From positions 1-35,739 of the forward strand of contig NZ_MECL01000133.1 in the NCBI RefSeq assembly GCF_014596445.1: 35,739 bases of DNA. Direction: 5' to 3'. A model generated the notes under the pieces. It had not been told where the DNA came from and ran no database searches. It saw only the letters and a list, made by a program, of their open reading frames with translations. Positions 8,343-16,519 of the stretch are shown here, in pieces. Source of the stretch: Streptomyces sp. CBMA29. Lineage in GTDB: Bacteria; Actinomycetota; Actinomycetes; Streptomycetales; Streptomycetaceae. Position 1 is the stretch's first letter. Every line of letters starts with the position of its first letter. The position numbers were made by a program, and so were the translations under genes.

Positions 8343-9133
8343 GCCCGCTCCTCGGTCGGCGCCGGGACGTGCGAGGCGCCGCGGGAGAGCCCGTGGCCGA
8401 CCAGGTGGTCGTACGAGCGGCGCAGCGCCTCGAACGTGTCGATGTGCAGCCGCTCCAGCTCGACGATGTGCCAGCGCAGGCCGGACGGCGTGGTCAGGGT
8501 GCACGCCCAGTCGATCCGCCCCTCGCCGATGGGCACCATCACGTCGTCCTCGTAGCTGACCGCGGGGCCGTCCTTGACGTGCACGAAGCGTGCCCGGTCG
8601 CCGAGCCGGGCCAGCACCTCGGCCGGGTCGGCGCCGCCCATCTGGGCCCAGTAGGCGTCGAGTTCGACCAGTACGCGGTCGTCCAGCAGGTCGAGCAGCA
8701 GGTCGTACGCCTGCCGCCCGTCGAAGACTCGCGAGAACTCGGCGAAGTGGTTGTGGTACGCGATCCGCATCCCGCGCCCGGCGGCGCGCTCGGCGGCCTC
8801 GTTCACCCGCTCCGCACCGCGCCTGATCGCGTCCGGCGAGTCGAACTCCTCGCGTTCCATGCTCCAGACCAGCACCTCGGCGCCCAGCTCCTGGTTGGTG
8901 TCCAGCAGCGCCTCGGCGTCGGGGCCCGCGGGGAACGGGGTGTGCGCGCTGGTCAGCGCGAGCCCGGCGGACGCGACGGCGTCCCTGACCCGGGCGGGCC
9001 CGAAGTGCTCCACCAGGCCGTACGTCTCCACGCCCGCGTAACCGATCCCGGCGATCCTGGCCAGCGTGCCCTCCAGGTCGGCGCGGGCCTGGTCGAGCAC
9101 CGTGTACGTCATCACACCGATCTCGGCGGTCAC
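8339..9133 (-). CDS. Xylose-isomerase-like TIM-barrel sugar isomerase/epimerase
   Basis: A 264-residue TIM barrel of the sugar phosphate isomerase/epimerase superfamily. GVMTYTV and GYAGVETYG open the barrel, and RIAYHNHFAEF, VLVELDAYWAQMGG and RFVHVKDG carry the expected His/Glu/Asp metal ligands. The pattern is close to the protein at 2530-3282 (IGYHNHDFEF; LELDVYWAGVGG). The GTG at 9131-9133 makes a GTGA overlap with the ThuA-like gene and follows a strong GGAGGAGG site; upstream in-frame residues are low-complexity shadow. Such enzymes epimerise or isomerise keto sugars, and some relatives cleave 3-keto-glycosidic bonds. Its direct coupling to a ThuA-like gene recurs in sugar catabolic loci. 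Confidence 0.88.
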   Translation of the reverse strand: MTAEIGVMTYTVLDQARADLEGTLARIAGIGYAGVETYGLVEHFGPARVRDAVASAGLALTSAHTPFPAGPDAEALLDTNQELGAEVLVWSMEREEFDSPDAIRRGAERVNEAAERAAGRGMRIAYHNHFAEFSRVFDGRQAYDLLLDLLDDRVLVELDAYWAQMGGADPAEVLARLGDRARFVHVKDGPAVSYEDDVMVPIGEGRIDWACTLTTPSGLRWHIVELERLHIDTFEALRRSYDHLVGHGLSRGASHVPAPTEERA

Positions 9134-9816
9134 GCGTCCTCCTCCGTACGGCGGGCCGCCCACAGCAGGGCCTGGCGGACCAGCGCGCGCACCGGCGGCT
9201 CGCCCCACGAGCGCATGTCGTGGCCGAGCGCCAGATACACCACGCGGCCCTCGCCGGCCTCGCGGGCGTAGAGCACCGGGATCACCTCGCCGTCCGCGCG
9301 GCGCCGCGCGGCGAGCACCGTCACGTCGTCGTCGGCCAGCTCGAACTCGTAGTACTCGTCGAAGAGTTCGAAGTCGGACAGGCCGCGTGTGACCGGGTGG
9401 TCCGCGACGATCTCGACGGTGTGGCGGCCCTCGTGGTGGCCGGGGCCGTGCGAGAGGTAGCGGTTGCCGAGCAGTTCGAACAGCGGCCGGTCGGCCGGGT
9501 CGAGGCCGTCGCCCGCCCAGCCCATGATGTTGGCGCCGTGCACGCCGACCAGGCCCTTGCCCGCGCGTACGGCGTCGGCCAGCGCCTGCTGCTGCTCGGT
9601 CGCGAAGTGGCCGCCCGCGGTGTAGAAGAGGTACACGTCGGCCTCGGCGGTCTCCGGCCGCGGGTCGACGAAGCGGCTGGTGCCCATCGCCTTGCGGGTC
9701 GCGAACCCGGCCTCGGTGCCGAGCTGTTGGAAGACCTCGGCAGCGCTCAGCAGATCGTGGTGGATGTCGTCGCCGTTCACGATGACCATGGCTCTCGGGG
9801 TCGAGAGGTGTGGCAT
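9130..9816 (-). CDS. ThuA-like domain protein 1 (trehalose-utilisation ThuA fold)
   Basis: A 228-residue class-I glutamine-amidotransferase-like fold of the ThuA family. AMVIVNGDDIHHDL starts the fold, VYLFYTAGGHF and GLVGVHGANI give the central strands, NRYLSHGP and VTRGLSDFELFDEYY the family motifs, and YLALGHDMRSWGEP is the hallmark C-terminal motif. The ATG at 9814-9816 has GAGGAA upstream. ThuA from rhizobia acts with the Gfo/Idh protein ThuB in trehalose and related disaccharide breakdown via 3-keto sugars; the exact chemistry of ThuA-like proteins varies. It follows the binding-protein gene after a 97-bp gap holding a strong hairpin. A second ThuA-like gene lies at 15868-16503. Confidence 0.88.
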   Translation of the reverse strand: MPHLSTPRAMVIVNGDDIHHDLLSAAEVFQQLGTEAGFATRKAMGTSRFVDPRPETAEADVYLFYTAGGHFATEQQQALADAVRAGKGLVGVHGANIMGWAGDGLDPADRPLFELLGNRYLSHGPGHHEGRHTVEIVADHPVTRGLSDFELFDEYYEFELADDDVTVLAARRRADGEVIPVLYAREAGEGRVVYLALGHDMRSWGEPPVRALVRQALLWAARRTEEDA

Positions 9817-9865
9817 TGCGTTCCTCACAGATGGCTCGGTTCGTACGTCGTGGCGTGGCTCGGCG

Positions 9866-9903
9866 GCCCCCGCCCGGCCGCGGGAGGCGGGCCGGGCGGG
9901 GGC
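9866..9903 (-). terminator. 14-bp perfect stem-loop just after the binding-protein gene
   Basis: GCCCCCGCCCGGCC at 9866-9879 pairs perfectly with GGCCGGGCGGGGGC at 9890-9903 around a 10-base loop. It begins 8 bases after the binding-protein stop (9912) and has no T tract. It could be a partial terminator or an mRNA 3'-stabiliser that raises binding-protein yield relative to downstream enzymes. The structure is seen; the function is inferred. Confidence 0.7.
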
Positions 9904-9911
9904 GGGGAGCG

Positions 9912-11588
9912 TCAGACGGGCTTGAGCCGCAGGGCGACGACGGGGTTGGGCACCGGGCTGAAGTACGGGTTCTGCGGTGTGGGGAACCCGGTCGCCTTGG
10001 CGGTGCTCCAGTTGCCGTAGCTGCCCCAGTAGAACATCGGGATCCACGGCAGGTTCTCGACGAAGATCTCCTCGATCCTGTTGATGATCTGCTGCCGCTG
10101 CTCGTCCGTGGTCGCCTTGGGGTACTCGGTGAACAGCGTCGCGGCCTCGGCGTTCTGGAAGCGCTCGATGTTCTGGAAGGTCGGCGTCGCCTTGCCGACC
10201 GGGTAGTACAGATTCGGGTTGATCGTGTCGTTGTAGTACGAGAAGGCGCGCGGCGCGGAGTCGACCGGGTAGCCCATCGTGGAGTCGAAGTTCCCCTTGG
10301 ACGTCAGCCCGTTGATGTCGTTGACCGTGGTCGTGTCGACGTTGAGCTTGATGCCGATGTCCTTGAGCTGCGAGACCAGCACCTGCACGCGCGCGGCGAT
10401 GTCGGTGTACGCGGAGGGGAAGCTGATCGAGAACTCGACGCGCTTGCCGTCCTTGCGGTAGTAGCCGTCGCCGCCCTTGGCGTATCCGGCGTCGGTCAGC
10501 GTCTTGTGCGCCTTGTCGACGTCCTGGACGAAGTCGACTCCCTTGTACTGCGGGGCGATCGAGGAGGTGTAGGCGGGCATCGGCAGACCGGTGACGCTGG
10601 TGGCGGGCGGCGCGCCGCTGGCCGCGCCGACCTGCTTGCGGTTCACGCCGAGGCTGATCGCCCTGCGCACCGCGATGTCGCTGAGCGGCCAGCGCTCCAG
10701 GTTGGGGATGATGCCGTCGGTTCCGGCGATCGGCGCCCAGTAGTTGTAGTGCTTGTTCCGGCTGAGATACGTCTTCTCGGCGTTGGCGATGTACGTGCCG
10801 CCCCAGTCCGCGAGGCCCTGGACGAGCGCGTTGGTCATGCTCTCGTTGTCCTTGTACGCCACGAACCGCAGCGAGCCGATCTCCGCCTTCGGCTGCCAGT
10901 AGTCCTCGTTGCGCACCAGCAGGAAGCTCTGCGCGGAGAACGACGACAGCTTGAAGGGACCGGTCCCCACAGGGTCCTTGTCGGTGTACGTCGTCGGGTC
11001 CTTGACCTTCGACCACAGGTGCCGGGGGACGATCGGCGCCGACACGATGTTCGTGAAGTGCTGCTCGGAGGGCGCGGGGAAGGCGAAGACGACCTGCGCG
11101 GGACCGGGCGCGGTGACCGAACTGAAGTCGACGCCCAGCAGGTTGAGCCCCGGGTACCGCTTGAGCATCGAGTACGTGAAGACGACGTCGTCGGCGGAGA
11201 ACGGGGTGCCGTCGGTCCACTTCACACCGGTCTGGAGCTCCATCGTCAGCGTCTTGTTGCCGTCCGACCAGCGCCAGGACTTGGCGAGCCACGGCAGGTC
11301 GCGCCCGATGTCGACGGTGTTGATCTGCACCAGCGGCTCGTAGATGAAGCCGCCCTGGCCCTGCGGGGTGTAGGTCAGGCTCTGCGCGGTGTTGGCCAGG
11401 AACGGGTTGAAGACCTGCGTGAGGTTGTCGGACTGGCCTGCCACGGTGAGCATGCCCTTGGCGGAGCCCGAGCCTCCCGCGGTTCCCGAACAGGCCGACA
11501 GGGCAAGGGTTCCCGCGCCCGCGAGGGCGCCTGCGAGAAGACCGCGTCTCGTCATTCCTGACGCGATCGACGACTGCGTTGTGGTCAC
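9912..11588 (-). CDS. ABC transporter substrate-binding lipoprotein, family 5 (Opp/Dpp type, oligosaccharide-like)
   Basis: A 558-residue extracytoplasmic binding protein (SBP_bac_5). The N-terminus has a twin-arginine stretch (MTRRGLLAG), a hydrophobic core and the lipobox LSAC, so it is probably Tat-exported and lipidated at the cysteine near residue 33. FIYEPLVQI, VKWTDGTPFSADDVVFTY and DIAVRRAISLGVNRKQV are classic family motifs. The C-terminus NWSTAKATGFPTPQNPY resembles the Thermotoga-type subgroup whose members bind oligosaccharides rather than peptides, so a glycoside ligand is plausible. The GTG at 11586-11588 follows GAAGGAGC and overlaps the ATPase stop as GTGA. It delivers substrate to the adjacent permeases. 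Confidence 0.9.
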   Translation of the reverse strand: MTTTQSSIASGMTRRGLLAGALAGAGTLALSACSGTAGGSGSAKGMLTVAGQSDNLTQVFNPFLANTAQSLTYTPQGQGGFIYEPLVQINTVDIGRDLPWLAKSWRWSDGNKTLTMELQTGVKWTDGTPFSADDVVFTYSMLKRYPGLNLLGVDFSSVTAPGPAQVVFAFPAPSEQHFTNIVSAPIVPRHLWSKVKDPTTYTDKDPVGTGPFKLSSFSAQSFLLVRNEDYWQPKAEIGSLRFVAYKDNESMTNALVQGLADWGGTYIANAEKTYLSRNKHYNYWAPIAGTDGIIPNLERWPLSDIAVRRAISLGVNRKQVGAASGAPPATSVTGLPMPAYTSSIAPQYKGVDFVQDVDKAHKTLTDAGYAKGGDGYYRKDGKRVEFSISFPSAYTDIAARVQVLVSQLKDIGIKLNVDTTTVNDINGLTSKGNFDSTMGYPVDSAPRAFSYYNDTINPNLYYPVGKATPTFQNIERFQNAEAATLFTEYPKATTDEQRQQIINRIEEIFVENLPWIPMFYWGSYGNWSTAKATGFPTPQNPYFSPVPNPVVALRLKPV

Positions 11589-12814
11589 TGTGCGTCTGCT
11601 CCTTCGGAGGTAGGGACAGCGGAATCGGGTGTGGGGAGAGCGGGTTCGTCGACAGTGGGGTCGGTGACCGCGGGAGCGGTGATCGTGGGGTCGGCGCCGG
11701 CGGGCCGCGCTGCGGCGAAGGCGGTGACGGCTGCCGCGTTCTCGGCGCGCCGCCCGCGCGCCTGCTCGTCGTCCGCGTACAGCCAGCAGCGGGCGGTGTG
11801 GCCGTCGGTCAGGTCGAAGGACGGCGGGATGTCGGTGGCGCAGCGCTCCATCGCGTACGGACAGCGCGGGTGGAAACGGCAGCCGCCCGGCGGGGAGATG
11901 AGGCTGGGCGGCTGCCCGATGTCCTTGACCCGCGCGGCGCCGCCCCGCGAGGGATCGGGCGCCGAGGCGATCAGGAGCTGGGTGTACGGATGCGCCGCCT
12001 GCTGGGTGACCGCCTCTGAGGGGCCGGTCTCGATGACCTCGCCCGCGTACATCACGGCGGTGTCGGCCGCGAAGTACCGCGCGGAGGCGATGTCGTGGGT
12101 GACGTACAGCATCGCGACGTCGCGCTCCTCGGTGAGGCGCCGCAGCAGGTTGAGGATGCCGAGGCGGATGGAGACGTCGAGGCTGGAGACCGGTTCGTCG
12201 GCGAGGAACACCTCGGGGTCGGCCGCCAGGGCGCGGGCGATGGAGAGCCGCTGGAGCTGGCCGCCGGACAGTTCGTGCGGGTACTTCTCGGTGAACTGCC
12301 GTGGCGGCACGAGGTTGATCTGCTGGAGCAGGTCGTCGATGACGGCGGTCTGCTCCTTGCCGCGCTTGCCGGGGTGGTGGATGGCCACCGCGCGCTTGAG
12401 GGTGCCCGCGATGGTGGCGACCGGGTTGAAGGACGCGAAGGGGTCCTGGAGGATCAACTGCACCTGGCGGACGTGGTCGCGAAAGGCCCGGCCGCGCGGC
12501 GACTTCACGGGGACGCCGTGCAGCCGCACCTCCCCGCTGGTGACCGGATAGAGCTGGGCGAGCAGCCGGGCGAGCGTCGACTTGCCGGAGCCCGACTCGC
12601 CGACCAGCGCGGTGATCCGGCCCGCGTACAGGCTCAGGCTGACGTTCTCCACGGCGTGCACGACCTGCGGTGCCGCGCCGCGGCGCAGCCGTCCGCCGCG
12701 TACCGGGAAGTGCTTGGTCACGTTGACCGCTTCGAGCACCGGCCGGGCGCCGTCAACGGCACGGCTGTCGCGGGCGGCGGCCCCGCCGTTCTTCTTCGTC
12801 ACGTCGCCGCTCAT
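11585..12814 (-). CDS. ABC transporter ATP-binding protein (OppF/DppF type)
   Basis: A 409-residue ATPase. Walker A is GESGSGKST (near residue 75), the Q-loop lies in LILQDPF, the signature is LSGGQLQR, Walker B is FLADEPVSSLD, and the H-loop is YVTHD. The oligopeptide/dipeptide C-terminal domain has the cysteine cluster CRFHPRCPYAMERC. The last 60 or so residues form a Thr/Pro/Ala-rich low-complexity tail, longer than usual. The ATG at 12812-12814 follows AGGTGAG and overlaps the stop of the permease-ATPase gene (ATGA). It pairs with the fused ATPase half of that protein to energise import. Confidence 0.93.
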   Translation of the reverse strand: MSGDVTKKNGGAAARDSRAVDGARPVLEAVNVTKHFPVRGGRLRRGAAPQVVHAVENVSLSLYAGRITALVGESGSGKSTLARLLAQLYPVTSGEVRLHGVPVKSPRGRAFRDHVRQVQLILQDPFASFNPVATIAGTLKRAVAIHHPGKRGKEQTAVIDDLLQQINLVPPRQFTEKYPHELSGGQLQRLSIARALAADPEVFLADEPVSSLDVSIRLGILNLLRRLTEERDVAMLYVTHDIASARYFAADTAVMYAGEVIETGPSEAVTQQAAHPYTQLLIASAPDPSRGGAARVKDIGQPPSLISPPGGCRFHPRCPYAMERCATDIPPSFDLTDGHTARCWLYADDEQARGRRAENAAAVTAFAAARPAGADPTITAPAVTDPTVDEPALPTPDSAVPTSEGADAQ

Positions 12815-14886
12815 CGCATCTCACCTGTCACGAGTCGGTCCTGGTTCCGGGCGCCGTCCGCGTGCAGCAGACAGGCGGCGTGCGAGGTGGCGCCGTCCGG
12901 CCCGGTGATCCGCAGGAGCGGCGGTACGTGGCTCCCGCAGGCGTCGAAGGCGAGCGGGCAGCGCGGCTGGAAGGCGCAGCCGCTGGGCAGCCTGCGCAGG
13001 TCGGGCGGCGAGCCGACGATGCCGGTCAGCTCCCGCTTGGGGCCGCCGAGGGTCGGGAAGGACGCCAGCAGGCCCCGGCTGTACGGGTGTTGGGGGCGGC
13101 GGTAGAAGTCGTCGGCCGCCGCCGTCTCGACGATCCTGCCGCCGTACATCACGGCGATCGTGTCGGAGAGTTCGATCAGCAGCGACAGGTCGTGGGTGAT
13201 GAAGACGACCGAGAAGCCGAGCCGGTCCTTCAGCTCCATGATCTTCTCGATGATCTGCCGCTGGATGACGACGTCGAGGGCGGTGGTCGGCTCGTCCATC
13301 ACGATGATCTCGGGGTCGAGCGCGAGGCCGATCGCGATCATCGCGCGCTGCCGCATGCCGCCGGACAGCTCGTGCGGGTAGGAGCCCGACCGGTCGGCGG
13401 GGATGCCGACGATGCCGAGGAGTTCGACCACCCGGGCGGCCCGTTCCTGCCGGGTCATCCGCGGCCGGTGCGCGACGATGACGTCCTCGATCTGCTCGCC
13501 GATCCGCATGATCGGGTTGAGCGCGTGCATGGCCGACTGGAAGACGATCGACAGCTCCTCCCAGCGAAAGCCCCGCAGTTCGGCGTCGCCCATCGCGAGC
13601 ACGTCCACGGTGTCGCCGTCGGGCTTGGTGTAGACGATCTGCCCCTGGGTGATCTCGGCGGGCGGCTTGTGCAGCCGGGTGATGGCGTACGCGAGGGTGG
13701 ACTTGCCCGAGCCCGACTCGCCCGCGATGCCGAGGACTTCGCCGCGCCGCAGGGTGAACGACACGTCGCTGACCGCCGGGGTGCGCTCACCGCCGTCGCC
13801 GACGTACTCCACCCGCAGGTCGCGGACGTCGAGGACGACGTCGGTGCTGTCCGGGGTGAAGGGCGTGACCTCGGTACGGCGTTCGGCCGGGGCGTGGTTC
13901 CTGATCCGGCGGGCGCGCTTGGCGGCGACCTGGCCGCGCTGGGCCTTCTTGGTGCCGATCCCGGCCTGGCGCAGCCGGGGGTTGATGAACTCGTCGATGC
14001 CGAAGTTGACCAGCGACAGGGCCGTGCCGAGCAGGGCGATGGCCAGGCCCGCGGGAACGAACCACCACCAGGCGCCGGTCAGCAGCGCGCTGCCGGTCTG
14101 GGCCCAGTACAGGATCGTGCCCCACGACCACTGGGTGACGTCGGCGAGGCCGAGGAAGGCCAGGGTCGCCTGGGTGAGGATCGCGAAGTTGACGGTGCCG
14201 AGGAAGGACGCGGCGATCACCGCGAGCTGGTTCGGCAGGATGTCCTTGAGGATGATCCGCCAGGTCTTGTCGCCGGTGGCGCGGGCGGCCTCCACGAAGT
14301 CGCGTTTGCGCAGCGACAGCGTCTGCGCCCGCAGCACCCGCGCTCCCCAGGCCCAGCCGGTGAGCGTGATGACCAGGATGATGCCGAGCGAGCCGCTGTG
14401 CGGCAGATACGCGGCCAGGATGATCGTCAGCGGCACGCTGGGCAGCACCAGGAACACGTTGGCCAGCAGCGACAGCACCTCGTCGCCGAGGCCGCCGACG
14501 TATCCGGCGGTGACGCCGACGACCACCGACAAGAAGGTGGCGAGGACCGCTGCGCCCAGGCCGACGAGCATCGAGGCGCGGGCGCCGTAGAGCATCTGCG
14601 ACAGGACGTCCTGGCCGTTCTGGGTGGTGCCGAGCCAGTGCGCGGTATTCGGTCCGACGAGGGTGTCGTCGCTGACCGTCGAGGGGTCGTACGGCGAGAT
14701 CCACGGCGCGACGACGGCCAGGACGACGAAGATCAGCACGACCGCGAGACCGATGAGGGTCAGCGGTGAGCGCAGCAGGCGCGACCGGAGGCGGGCGGGC
14801 CCGCCGGCGGGCTCGGCGGCGGTGTCGTCGGTGGCGGCGGGGTCGGCGGGGTCCGCCTCGGCGAGGGCGGCGGCTTGCACGGCCAT
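12811..14886 (-). CDS. Fused ABC permease (DppC type) and ATP-binding protein (DppD type)
   Basis: A 691-residue two-domain protein. Residues about 30-310 form a DppC-like permease: an N-terminal membrane segment (LTLIGLAVVLIFVVLAVVA), a WLGTTQNGQDVLSQ motif, several further membrane helices and the coupling EAA loop (DFVEAARATGDKTW). A basic linker follows (residues about 310-345). The ATPase half has Walker A GESGSGKST, signature LSGGMRQRA, Walker B IVMDEPTTALD and a cysteine-rich C-terminus (CAFQPRCPLAFDAC). The same reading frame runs through both halves with no internal stop. Such fusions occur in actinobacterial Opp-type systems. ATG at 14884-14886 with AGGGAGAG upstream, 3 bp from the DppB stop. 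Confidence 0.93.
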   Translation of the reverse strand: MAVQAAALAEADPADPAATDDTAAEPAGGPARLRSRLLRSPLTLIGLAVVLIFVVLAVVAPWISPYDPSTVSDDTLVGPNTAHWLGTTQNGQDVLSQMLYGARASMLVGLGAAVLATFLSVVVGVTAGYVGGLGDEVLSLLANVFLVLPSVPLTIILAAYLPHSGSLGIILVITLTGWAWGARVLRAQTLSLRKRDFVEAARATGDKTWRIILKDILPNQLAVIAASFLGTVNFAILTQATLAFLGLADVTQWSWGTILYWAQTGSALLTGAWWWFVPAGLAIALLGTALSLVNFGIDEFINPRLRQAGIGTKKAQRGQVAAKRARRIRNHAPAERRTEVTPFTPDSTDVVLDVRDLRVEYVGDGGERTPAVSDVSFTLRRGEVLGIAGESGSGKSTLAYAITRLHKPPAEITQGQIVYTKPDGDTVDVLAMGDAELRGFRWEELSIVFQSAMHALNPIMRIGEQIEDVIVAHRPRMTRQERAARVVELLGIVGIPADRSGSYPHELSGGMRQRAMIAIGLALDPEIIVMDEPTTALDVVIQRQIIEKIMELKDRLGFSVVFITHDLSLLIELSDTIAVMYGGRIVETAAADDFYRRPQHPYSRGLLASFPTLGGPKRELTGIVGSPPDLRRLPSGCAFQPRCPLAFDACGSHVPPLLRITGPDGATSHAACLLHADGARNQDRLVTGEMR

Positions 14887-14889
14887 GGA

Positions 14890-15864
14890 TCAGCTCTCCC
14901 TTGTCCTCGGGTCGAGGAACACGTACGCGATGTCGGCGATCAGGTTGGCGATCAGCACCAGCACGGTGATGAGCAGGAAGATCGCGGACATCAGGGGGTA
15001 GTCGGCCGCCTGTGCGGCCTTGAACAGCACCGACCCGATGCCGGGGTAGTTGAAGACGACCTCGGTGACGATGGAGCCGCCGATCACGAAGCCGAGCGAC
15101 ATGGCGAAGCCGGAGAAGGACGGCAGCATCGCGTTGCGGGCGGCGTAGGTGTACATCACCCGGCGCCTGGGGAGCCCCTTGGCCTCGGCGAGCCGTACGT
15201 AGTCCTCGCTGAGCGTGGTGACCATCATGTTGCGCATGCTGATCAGCCAGCCGCCCACGGAGGCGACGGTGATGGTGACGGCGGGCAGGACGGCGTAGTT
15301 GACCGCGCTGCCGATGAATCCGGCGTTCAGGCCGATGGTCTGGTCGAGCCCGTAACCGCCGGACAGCGGGAACCACTTGAGGGTGATCGCGAAGACGTAC
15401 ACGATCATGATCGCGAACCAGAAGTACGGGATCGACGACAGGAAGGTGGTGATCGGTATCAGCGAGTCGAGCCAGGTGCCGCGCTTCCAGCCGACGAGCA
15501 TGCCGAGCGTGGTGCCGATGACGAAGCCGAGCACCGTGCAGATGGTGACCAGGATCAGCGTCCAGTACATGCTCTGCCCGAGCACGGTGCTCACCTGCGA
15601 GGGGTAGTAGGCGTACGAGGTGCCGAAGTCGCCGGTGAAGATGCTGTGCCAGTAACTGACGTACTGCTCCCACAGGTTCTTGTCGGACTCGCCGAACAGC
15701 ACCCGCAGCGCCTGGACCGCGGAGGGGCTGAGCTTCCCGTGGAACTGCTGGATCAGGTTGTCCGCGGGATTTCCCGGCATGACGCGCGGGATGACGAAGT
15801 TGAGGCTGATGGCCGCCCACGCCGTGAGCAGGTAGAAACAGATCTTCCGGAAAAGGATGCGCAT
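14890..15864 (-). CDS. ABC transporter permease (DppB/OppB type)
   Basis: A 324-residue integral membrane permease. It starts RKICFYLLTAWAAISLNFVIPRVMPGNPA, which is the typical DppB N-terminal helix and PGDP-like motif. GDFGTSY precedes the core, about five further hydrophobic segments follow, and EDYVRLAEAKGLPRRRVMY is the EAA coupling loop contacting the ATPases. It ends in the family motif AYVFLDPRTR. The ATG at 15862-15864 has GAGGGAA upstream; only 3 bp separate it from the ThuA-like gene before it and from the fused permease gene after it. It forms the import channel with the permease half of the fusion. Confidence 0.93.
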   Translation of the reverse strand: MRILFRKICFYLLTAWAAISLNFVIPRVMPGNPADNLIQQFHGKLSPSAVQALRVLFGESDKNLWEQYVSYWHSIFTGDFGTSYAYYPSQVSTVLGQSMYWTLILVTICTVLGFVIGTTLGMLVGWKRGTWLDSLIPITTFLSSIPYFWFAIMIVYVFAITLKWFPLSGGYGLDQTIGLNAGFIGSAVNYAVLPAVTITVASVGGWLISMRNMMVTTLSEDYVRLAEAKGLPRRRVMYTYAARNAMLPSFSGFAMSLGFVIGGSIVTEVVFNYPGIGSVLFKAAQAADYPLMSAIFLLITVLVLIANLIADIAYVFLDPRTRES

Positions 15865-15867
15865 GGG

Positions 15868-16503
15868 TCAGTTCCCTCGGGCTTCGAGGCGGCACGCCCA
15901 GCGGGCCGCGCGCCGGACGAGAAGGCGCACGGCGGGTTCTCCCCAGCTCCGCATGTCGTGGCCCAACTGGAGGTAGCAGACACGTCCGTCCCCGAATTCG
16001 CGGACGTGCAGCAGGGGTTCGGTGCCGCCGGGGGTCGTACGGCGGGCGAGGGTCAGCACGCCGGGCGCGGTCTCGACGTGGTAGTGCTCGTGCGTCAGCT
16101 CGAACGGCGGTATTCCGGCGGTCAGTTCGTGTGCGCCGTCGAGGGCGACGGTGAACCGGCTCTCGTGGGGCGGTGGCCCGTGCGAGACGTACCGGCTGCC
16201 GACCAGGTCGAACAGGTCCGCGTCCACGGTGGTGGAGTGCAGGGCGATCAGTCCGGCGCCGCCGCGCACCGCGCGGGCCAGGCTCGCGCGCTGTGCGTCG
16301 GTGAAGCGGCCCAACGCGGTGTAGAGCACGATGAGTTCGGCGTCGACCGGGCCGTCGAAGCGGCCGGTGCCGACGGCGGTACGGGAGACGAATCCCTCGT
16401 CGGTCAGCAGGGTCCGCACTTCGCGGGCGGCGGTGAAGAGGTCTTCGTACACGTCGTCGCCGCTGAAGACAGCGAGGGCGGTGGGGCTGGCGGTTCTCGG
16501 CAT
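15868..16503 (-). CDS. ThuA-like domain protein 2
   Basis: A 211-residue ThuA-family protein. ALAVFSGDDVYEDL, LIVLYTALGRF, GLIALHSTT, SRYVSHGPPPHE and the ending YLQLGHDMRSWGEPAVR match the family and the paralogue at 9130-9816. The start at ATG 16501-16503 (MPRTASP) matches the paralogue's length better than the upstream in-frame ATG. It lies 16 bp after the leading Gfo/Idh gene, repeating the Gfo/Idh-ThuA pairing known from trehalose utilisation. The catalytic role is not established for this subgroup; processing of a 3-keto-glycoside is inferred from partners. Confidence 0.87.
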   Translation of the reverse strand: MPRTASPTALAVFSGDDVYEDLFTAAREVRTLLTDEGFVSRTAVGTGRFDGPVDAELIVLYTALGRFTDAQRASLARAVRGGAGLIALHSTTVDADLFDLVGSRYVSHGPPPHESRFTVALDGAHELTAGIPPFELTHEHYHVETAPGVLTLARRTTPGGTEPLLHVREFGDGRVCYLQLGHDMRSWGEPAVRLLVRRAARWACRLEARGN

Positions 16504-16519
16504 CGTCGGGCCGCTCGTT

